NCBI GenBank assembly: GCA_024305405.1
Contig: JAKNDB010000108.1
Location: forward strand, 434,001-498,000
Reading direction: 5' to 3'
Origin: Dirofilaria immitis
Taxonomy: Eukaryota; Nematoda; Chromadorea; Rhabditida; Onchocercidae
DNA: 64,000 nt
This document shows, one piece after another, positions 57,158 to 64,000 of the stretch. Made by a program: the position numbers and the translations under genes. How positions within the stretch are numbered: position 1 is the stretch's first letter; the number at the start of each line of letters is the position of its first letter. Under the pieces are notes generated by a model. It worked only from the letters and a program-made list of their open reading frames with translations. It ran no database searches and was not told the origin of the DNA.

Positions 57158-59240
57158 GAATAGCTAAAATTAAAAGAATAGAATAGCAAACATAGAAGGA
57201 AGAATTCATTTTGTTTTTTAAAAAGGGAAACAATTACTGCTAAAAAAAGCTATGCTGAAGTTTGTTTACACAATTCAAATTTGTCATCTTAGTTCGAAAA
57301 AGAACGGAAACATGTTGCTGATGTAAAGGCAAAAAGAGCAATACAAACATTACTTATCAACTATGAACAGAGAAAAAAGGATTGCAAAAATAGTACAAAA
57401 TTTGTTTGGAATATTATTACTGGCTTTTTCTTTTTCTTGATTTCTTTTTTTTTGCAAAAACAAAATTAGAAAAAATAACTAAAAATATTTGCTTAAAAAA
57501 ATTTAAATCTAGCAAATCTTTATCGGCTGTTGCTACGAAATTTCGAAATTAAAATCAAATACATTTCATCATAATCGAATGATATTATGATAGTGTATCA
57601 GTGTGATGAAGCATAATTATTGTTATGCTTCAAATGTTGATTAAACTACTTTAATTTGATAATAATTCGTCGTATTTAATTTTACTAGCAAATTTGAAAT
57701 GACGAAAACAATCGTCCATTTGGTAAACAGTCGAGTATTCGATATCACGAAAATCGGTTAGATAAATAAAATTTTTTTTTTTTGATGCTTTCCATAGCAT
57801 CGAATGTATTCATTCTAAAATGCAATTTAATTACATTTCATTAACAAATCATTCAATTTAATGATGAATTAACTACAATGCGTCGTAAATCGGCCACTTC
57901 ACATCTGATAAATTTAATTAATTTTTGCTTAGTGAAAGATAATTTTTTAGGGAACATTTCTATGCATTACTTTTTCATTCCTGCAAAGCAAATAATTTGA
58001 GGTAAGCTTTAATCAGTTGCAATTTCAAAGGTAACAAATCGAAACGATTACGTATTTTCAAAAAAAAAAAAAAAAAGAAACGTTTAGTTTACTGGAAGAA
58101 CAAACCAATATTTTAAATGAATATATATTTCGAATTACTGAATCTTATGATGAATAACAATTCAAAATTTGAGGTATTCACACTTTACACTTTTCAATTC
58201 TCCATTTCATTAATTTAAAACTTCTATTTAACAGTTTGCTCGATTTATGCAACTTTTAAAAAAACTAATAAAAATGATAGAATAATAGCAAAAGATGAGT
58301 AATATCGAGGATGAAGGGATGAATTTTCCAGTGATTTCGGAAATATATATACAATCTGATTCGCTGAGGTCGATGATGAGGAGGATAAACAGAGTGAATC
58401 ATCAAGATAGCAAAAATTAGAAGTGAATTATCATAATAGCTATCACAGCAAGCATATTTGAAATGTTTTGTTTGAGATTCTTAAAATACTGGTTATCAGT
58501 ATGGTTATCAGTAATGAAACAATTTGATAAATGATCGAAGAAATCTTGGCGAATCTGATAAAATTATACAAGCACTTCAGAATTAATTATTAAATACACA
58601 TGAAACACTTTGATTCCTGGTAAAATAGCTATTTCCTACTAAAACAAAAGTGGAAAATAATTGATTCGTTTAATAATAAGAGAGCGACAAAACAATCGAA
58701 AGCAATCATCATTTCGTTTTATTAGAATCTAAAAGGATATTAATTTGGTTGATAAATTTTCAATCAAATCACTTCGTTCTATTTTTTAAGCAGCTAATTA
58801 AGATAGCTATGAATGAACGATAAAACAGATGATCAATTTAACTGATCATCATAGTAAAAGAACTATAACTTACATAATGTAAGAAAAGTAGGGAATTTCT
58901 TGAAACGAATATGTCTAAATTAAATATCGAAGCTTAAGCGAAAATATAGTATTGAAGGAAATTCGAAAAATGGGATGAATGAAACTCATAGCGATTATTT
59001 ATTGGATATCCAAGAAATATAAGATGAAGAAAGTAGCTCGAAAGAGAATAATCGATAAGCTATAAAAATATCATATTTACAAAATGACATAATAGAAGTG
59101 TCAATTTTCTGAATTATTCAGATCAGCACATTTGTTCATTTATTATCGACTTTCCATCTCTTGATTTCAATAGAAGATTATCAAGGAATTTGATGATACC
59201 TTGACTTTCTAATCATGCTGCTTCTGCTTCCTTTCTCATT

Positions 59241-59754
59241 TTATTTTTTCATTATTGACTTTGCTTTACCGGTTGTAGATAATAACGATAAACCCGAAAA
59301 TCGTGTACGTGCTGAAGTAGGAGCAACTGTCGTAGTTGTTGTCATAGCTCTTAGTAATGTGGAATCAGAAGTAGTGGGCAATGAAGTACAGCTAGAATGA
59401 ACGTTATCACTTTCCTTAGTACTGCGGTATTTACAAGACATTTCTAGATTCAGTCGCATCTCAACATCTTCCATAATAGCTGGCAAAATACGAGGTTTAT
59501 TCAGCGAACCGCATTGAACAAACGTAGGTTTAAGCTAACAGATGGTTGGGATGACTTCTGTGCGGTAATGTCTTGATTCCGACTTGTAGATCTGCTGATC
59601 CTCGAAACATCTGAGCTTTGAGAACGTGCCCGGATATTACGAGCTTTTCGTGGTTGCGATGGAAATGGATTCACATCCTTCGTGATAATCGGTGCCAACA
59701 TATTGCTCTGTTGTCGTTCCTTTCGAACCTTCTTGGTCCTTTAACTTTCCCACA
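59241..59754 (-). CDS. terminal exon of an unrecognised Ser/Thr/Arg-rich protein
   Basis: On the minus strand an acceptor TTTTAG ends at 59755. From at least the Met codon at 59701 an open frame runs to a TAA at 59241, with one frame break. Adding one base at the T run 59529-59531 (an A run in the coding strand) turns NLRLFNAVR-stop into LKPTFVQCGSLNKPR and continues to PAIMEDVEMRLNLEMSCKYR. The ending is SGLSLLSTTGKAKSIMKK. The content (KVRKERQQSNMLAP, then PRKARNIRARSQSSDVSRIS, then a Thr-rich part) resembles a basic cytoplasmic tail rich in phosphorylatable residues. No domain is recognised and upstream exons were not found. An alternative donor GTAAAG at 59269 would mean it is not the last exon. 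Confidence 0.55.
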
Positions 59755-60257
59755 CTAAAAAAAAATACGCAAAATAGGCAAGACATTGTGAGGAAAGGGA
59801 AAATCTTGCATGTTGAAATGCTATTATGGATAAGCTCAGATGGCATAAGAGACAAAACAGAACGACGAAAACATTACGAACAACATCCTTCCCGTAATCG
59901 CTCAGCTCTGTCACCCATCCCTCTTAAAAATGATCGTTCCTGCGACATATTTCGCATAGCCATTTGCACTATGCATACATACATCATACTATTCACATAT
60001 ACTCATATATATATATATATGTATAGATGAAATATATTCACACAATCCAATATTTTTATATTTTATTTAAAATTGTTATCATTCGGCATCATTCCAATTT
60101 GCTTTATGATGGACAGAGACATATTGTGCTTACTGGCGAAATAGTATTAACAATTGTTAGTTAAACAATTTATAACAATAATTAAACAAAATAAAATAGA
60201 ATGAAAACAATTAGCTATAAAAGCCATGTTACGAAGTATTTGGTATTCCTCACTACA

Positions 60258-60309
60258 CAATCAATCAATCAATCAATCGATCAATCAATCAATCAATCAA
60301 TTGATCAAT
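60258..60309 (+). repeat. CAAT tetranucleotide microsatellite
   Basis: About thirteen units of (CAAT/TCAA)n interrupted by a single TCGA and a single TTGA step. Confidence 0.95.
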
Positions 60310-61363
60310 GAAACAAATTTTAATTAAAAATTTTAAATTAAATTGGTGCAAAATATTCAGCAAAATAAAAAATCGATTAATAAATGAAATGATAAGAATA
60401 AATTAAAGCAATTAGTATAGGTTATAAATTATATCAGTTAGAATCCATCGATCCAAAATATTATTTGTTTGTATAATCAGCAGATAATAACAATTGATTG
60501 CTACTGCGCCTAAACTTTTTTTTGCGAACGATTTTTTCTTTTTTTTTTTCAATAATTGTTTACTGTTTCATGTGGTGTTATATGCGTTTAAGTTGCAAAA
60601 TTTGATAATTATTCATAGAAGCTAATTAAGGAATGAAAGAGACGAAATGATATGTCATGTTGCATAATGAGTTCTATTCAGAAGAACTATTCGGCTCTAT
60701 TCGGTATATAGTCGATGCTATTATCAAAACCTTCCTATTGATTTGTCGAATAGTAAATTATTGTATTTCAAATATCATAACAATACTACTTCTTTATCAG
60801 ATAGTAATGATAACACCATTTGTTGCAAAAATTCTTGGTAAGTTGCATTTCGATAAAACTATTTACTTGGAATAATAAAATATAACCAGAAAATTGGCAT
60901 AAAACCAATATTGCATAGTTTGCACAATAAATTCATATGACACAAAGGGAAGATAAGGACGATGTCGGCGGATCGATCGTCGAGGTCATTAAAGTGATAA
61001 CTCATTCTCTTGTAGATGCGAACGCATTATATATGCAGATATAGAGGCAGGAAGATACACAACAAGCAGGAAGAGTAGGGTAGATCAAAATAAAGAGTAC
61101 AATCATGGATGAGGTGCAGACAACTACCTCGTTATCCATAATTGTATGAATGTGGTTTAAACCGTGGGAAAATAAAAGTTCGAGTGATACCCACATACTT
61201 TATAATATACACATAATCAATAAATTAAAGAGCAACGATTGGAATTATTCAATCAAAATGTCGATTTCATAGCGCCATTTGTCACATTGTGATAATGATA
61301 TTATTTCGTTAATACTAATGATGACAATATTATTCATTTATCAGATAATAATGATAATATTTG

Positions 61364-61545
61364 TTTATCAGTACCTATAAAAAGATAGGTTGAAAGTATC
61401 ATTTACGGAATAATCCCAATTCCCGACGTTTCGTATTTTTATCATTACTGTTGATACTAACTTTATCAGTACCTATAAAAAAATAGGTTGAAAGTATTAT
61501 CTATGGAATAATCCCAGTTTCCGACTTTTTGTATTTTTATCCTTA
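61364..61545 (+). repeat. 98-bp imperfect tandem duplication
   Basis: The unit beginning TTTATCAGTACCTATAAA at 61364 recurs at 61462 with about ten substitutions over 84 bases (for example GGAATAATCCCA in both). The remainder of the second unit has diverged or was not copied. Confidence 0.85.
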
Positions 61546-62966
61546 ATGTGTCGTTACTTTAAAATTTTGAAAAAAATCATTAATTTGTTTAAACAATGAA
61601 AAATTTTTCATCAAAGCTAAATGAAATTTCTTCAAAATTTAAACAAAGGTTGAAAATTTCGTTCATGGTTATTATTTGGATAAATTAGCTTAGACAAAAT
61701 CAAAATTTTAAATCATCCAATTATGACTATTCTTCAAGAACTTATATTTAACTGAAATTGCTTCGAACTAAATACTCAAAAAGTGAGAATATATTTATCG
61801 CTTAAATCATTATTATCTATACTTAATTGAAATAAAAATTTTCAACTGAATGAAAAAAAAAAAAATTAAAATCTCAGAAATTCTTTCACGTTATCAAAAT
61901 AACCAATACTGATTAATCAAAAAAACATTATTGAGAATTGCGAAAGAGTGTAAAATTAAAAATGCATCAAAACTGAAATACCTGTAAAGGTTCAAATAAA
62001 AGTTATTAACCTCAAAAATTCCTTCCCACTTTATCCACTTTATTAAATTCTTTAACTCATTGAATGCAATAAGATTCATTCAAAATAATATTCAAAAATT
62101 CCTAAATAAATATTAAAATGAAAGAAAAAAATTTGATTCGAAAATCTAAAAATACTTTCAATTAAATGGTTCATAAATTTTTTTCTTTTATTGGCAAATT
62201 AAATTATGAGATTTCAAATAAACTCTACAAATAAGTTTTATTATAAACAGTCATTGACTAAATAAGAATAAATCACCTGCATCAACGGAAGTAAGATATA
62301 TTCTTTCACAATTAATCTTTTAATTTTTTTCTTATTCCCTTGAATTAAGTAAATCGTATTTCAGACCTTCAGGTATAACATACTAATATGCTATTAATTT
62401 TATATAAATTTTTCTGGCTAACTTCATGGAAATGATTGCTGGGAAATAATTAGCCGATTTATTCCTATTTCAAACAATTACACAGTTGTAGCTCACAATG
62501 AATAAAAATATACATAAATTATCATTATCCAAAAAGCATACATGCTAATTGATACAAAGAAATCAAACAGGTATTTGGTATCATTGAAGCAAATAACGTG
62601 AGCATGAAATTTTTTTAGTGATAGGTGATGTTTTGCCAAACTTAAAGTAAAAAGATGATAGGGACGTTTTTAAACTTGAGGTTACAAGAATTCTTAGAGG
62701 CTACAGAAATATTCATAAGGTCTCTCCATAATAATATCCAAATTTGTCATGTCAACGGGTAGACTTTAATTAGGTGTTCTGTTCATCTGATAACTGTTGG
62801 AAGTTACTACGAGATATCTATTTACCAGCAATGTAAAAGCATATGTTCAAATGAAATGCTACAACATTGCGAAGGAAATTAGAGAATTTTGATTTTACAG
62901 TAAGATAGTGAAAGTTCCTCATAACAAAGGTGTTGCGAATACAGTAACCTAAAACAATGTTCAACA

Positions 62967-63607
62967 CTACATATGTGTTCTGAAAGACGAATGATATTGT
63001 TGATGACCGTAATGGACAAGTTGTGGTATTGAATGCATTATGGCATCAGGGCGAATTTCATCTTCTTCTTCATCTTTACGGATTCTTCGCCATTTAGCTC
63101 GACGGTTTTGAAACCATGTCTTAACCTGAAAGTTTTGACATTTGTAATTTGAGTCTGAAATTCTAGTTTTTTTATTTCAGTTCTTGCAAATGCTTATGAA
63201 ATCAAGTATTCATGTGTGGAGAACCATTGAGAAATGTATGCCAGAAGCAACAATTAAATCAATGATTGGATGATCAATCGATAGAAATGGAATCATTGAA
63301 TAGTACCCATTCAGATATCATCAAGGTTGCTGACGAGAACGAAAAATATAGAATTAAGCGATAAAAAGTAGTAAGAAACTTTTACAAATTTAGTAACATT
63401 TTAAATGATTTATCAAAAACCTGTCTTTCAGAAAGTTGTAAACTTCTTGCTAATTTTTTCGTTCCTGCGATGACAAATATTTATGGTTGTCAAATTTTTG
63501 TTCAAGTGCATCTGTTTGTTCATTCGTAAATCGAATTTGACCACCTTTCCGTTTATGTTGTGATTTCTGCACATAAGGCTGCAACCATGGTATTCGTGTA
63601 TCCCATC
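62967..63607 (-). CDS. pha-2: Hex/HHEX-type homeobox transcription factor, last two exons
   Basis: Two minus-strand exons, 63607-63421 and 63125-62967, encode a complete homeodomain of the Hex class. Before it is WDTRIPWLQPYVQKSQ. The domain reads KRKGGQIRFTNEQTDALEQK, FDNHKYLSSQERKKLARSLQ, LSERQVKTWFQNRRAKWRR. The KRKGGQ.RF start and KYLS..ER are diagnostic of HHEX. Helix 3 has the invariant WFQNRR with Gln50. The intron falls just before helix 3's VKTW. After an acidic IRKDEEEDE the protein ends 22 residues later at RTHM, TAG 62969-62967. The frame is broken in helix 2 at the T run 63454-63459 (one A lost in the coding strand). The C. elegans relative PHA-2 is needed for pharynx development. 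Earlier exons lie beyond 63607, perhaps outside the window. Confidence 0.9.
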
Positions 63608-63894
63608 CTGAAAAATTTCAGAATTCAATTGATAACTATTTCGACAAGAAATTTAGGACGAAACAATGGTATGCTGAATTCCACTATTGCATTGTATTCG
63701 TTCTCTAGAATTTCGTTATCATATCATTAAGTTTTTCTTATCACTGAACAAGCATCAATTACAAAATTGTTTCGCATGAATATTTAAATAATTAAATACG
63801 GTATTTCGAAATGTTTACGAGAATCATATGATATCGTTTATAAATAAATCATCAATATCTCATCGTTAACAAACTAAATCTGTTTGTTGATGAG

Positions 63895-63950
63895 GTATCA
63901 CTGTCCTCTTCATCTTCATTTTCATTTTCATCGGCTCATCATCTCTTCTT
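63895..63950 (-). other. acidic open segment, possible upstream exon of the homeobox gene
   Basis: Read on the minus strand, this GAT/GAA-rich stretch encodes DENENEDEEDSDTSSTN without a stop. Acidic stretches occur in Hex proteins, but simple GAA/GAT repeats often look like this. No clean donor follows. Low confidence. Confidence 0.2.
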
Positions 63951-64000
63951 CATTTCCTTTCATTTCGCAGAACTATTTCAGTATAATTGTTTAAATATGG

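Larger units (their letters stand above)
54209..59240. other. intergenic region, no supported gene
   Basis: 5 kb of very AT-rich DNA between two genes that converge here (the unknown plus-strand gene and the minus-strand exon at 59.2 kb). Contains a 28-bp exact tandem duplication (54995), TA-rich stretches and a TTC run near 56970. I searched for exons of the minus-strand gene and found none convincing. Confidence 0.5.
59755..62966. other. region with possible upstream exons on the minus strand, mainly unexplained
   Basis: No secure gene. On the minus strand, 59960-59870 is open and starts MAMRNMSQERSFLRG, but I cannot join it in phase to the exon at 59754. Around 60950-61200 the sequence is less AT-rich and open on the minus strand, possibly promoter or exon. 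Repeats: CAAT array (60258) and a 98-bp duplication (61364). Confidence 0.35.

Noticed and set aside
59215..59400. 61-codon plus-strand frame with a hydrophobic start
   Set aside because: It is the shadow of the minus-strand exon 59241-59754, which has the better composition and an acceptor.
59692..60030. 112-codon plus-strand frame
   Set aside because: Overlaps the minus-strand exon and ends in a TA/CATA repeat; no motif or splice support.
61002..61196. 64-codon hydrophobic frame on the minus strand, possible receptor transmembrane segment
   Set aside because: No family motif, no phase-compatible neighbouring exon; left as unexplained sequence.

Overview
The window looks like a piece of nuclear chromosome from a parasitic nematode, most likely a clade III spirurid or filarial worm. 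It is very AT-rich. Genes are split into many short exons with GT-AG (twice GC-AG) introns that end in TTTCAG or TTTTAG. Several start codons sit just downstream of an intron-type acceptor, as expected for spliced-leader trans-splicing. Diagnostic content includes a nematode DB-module secreted protein, an hnRNP of the SQD-1 type and a Hex/PHA-2 type homeobox gene. I see no bacterial, viral or transposase gene. Species placement is inference from gene style only.

Layout. 1-1128 upstream DNA with a possible C-terminal exon fragment at the extreme left. 1129-6326 (+) 6-phosphofructokinase, 14 exons. 7336-8727 (-) DB-module secreted protein, 4 exons, tail to tail with PFK. 12398-16551 (+) ribophorin I (OST subunit), 13 exons, followed by 17613-17939 (+) the single-exon BET1 SNARE. 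20482-24965 (+) IMP dehydrogenase, 12 exons, followed closely by 25892-28040 (+) a TruA/PUSL1-type tRNA pseudouridine synthase. 31475-32947 (+) SQD-1-like hnRNP. 36650-37809 (+) LSM8. 39730-43555 (+) an unrecognised basic protein. 44666-45398 (+) BLOC1S2. 49421-54208 (+) an unrecognised protein of about 404 residues. 59241-59754 (-) a terminal exon of an unrecognised protein. 62967-63607 (-) the last two exons of a Hex/PHA-2 homeobox gene whose 5' part lies to the right or outside the window.

The genes are mostly housekeeping functions: glycolysis, purine synthesis, tRNA modification, U6 snRNP, N-glycosylation and ER-Golgi traffic, and lysosome-related organelle biogenesis. Two same-strand pairs about 1 kb apart (ribophorin I/BET1 and IMPDH/pseudouridine synthase) could be operonic.

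The most striking window-wide signal is technical. At least fourteen coding exons carry a frame break that is explained by one missing A or T in a homopolymer. Four are in PFK, four in IMPDH, two or more in each unknown plus-strand gene, and one in the homeodomain. All but one A-run, which is ambiguous, are under-calls. This points to unpolished sequence rather than a family of pseudogenes, and naive gene calls will be truncated. I found no previously undescribed system. The two unrecognised proteins, a 17-bp perfect hairpin at 48.24 kb, an interleaved inverted-repeat pair in an IMPDH intron and the divergent homeobox gene are the best leads.
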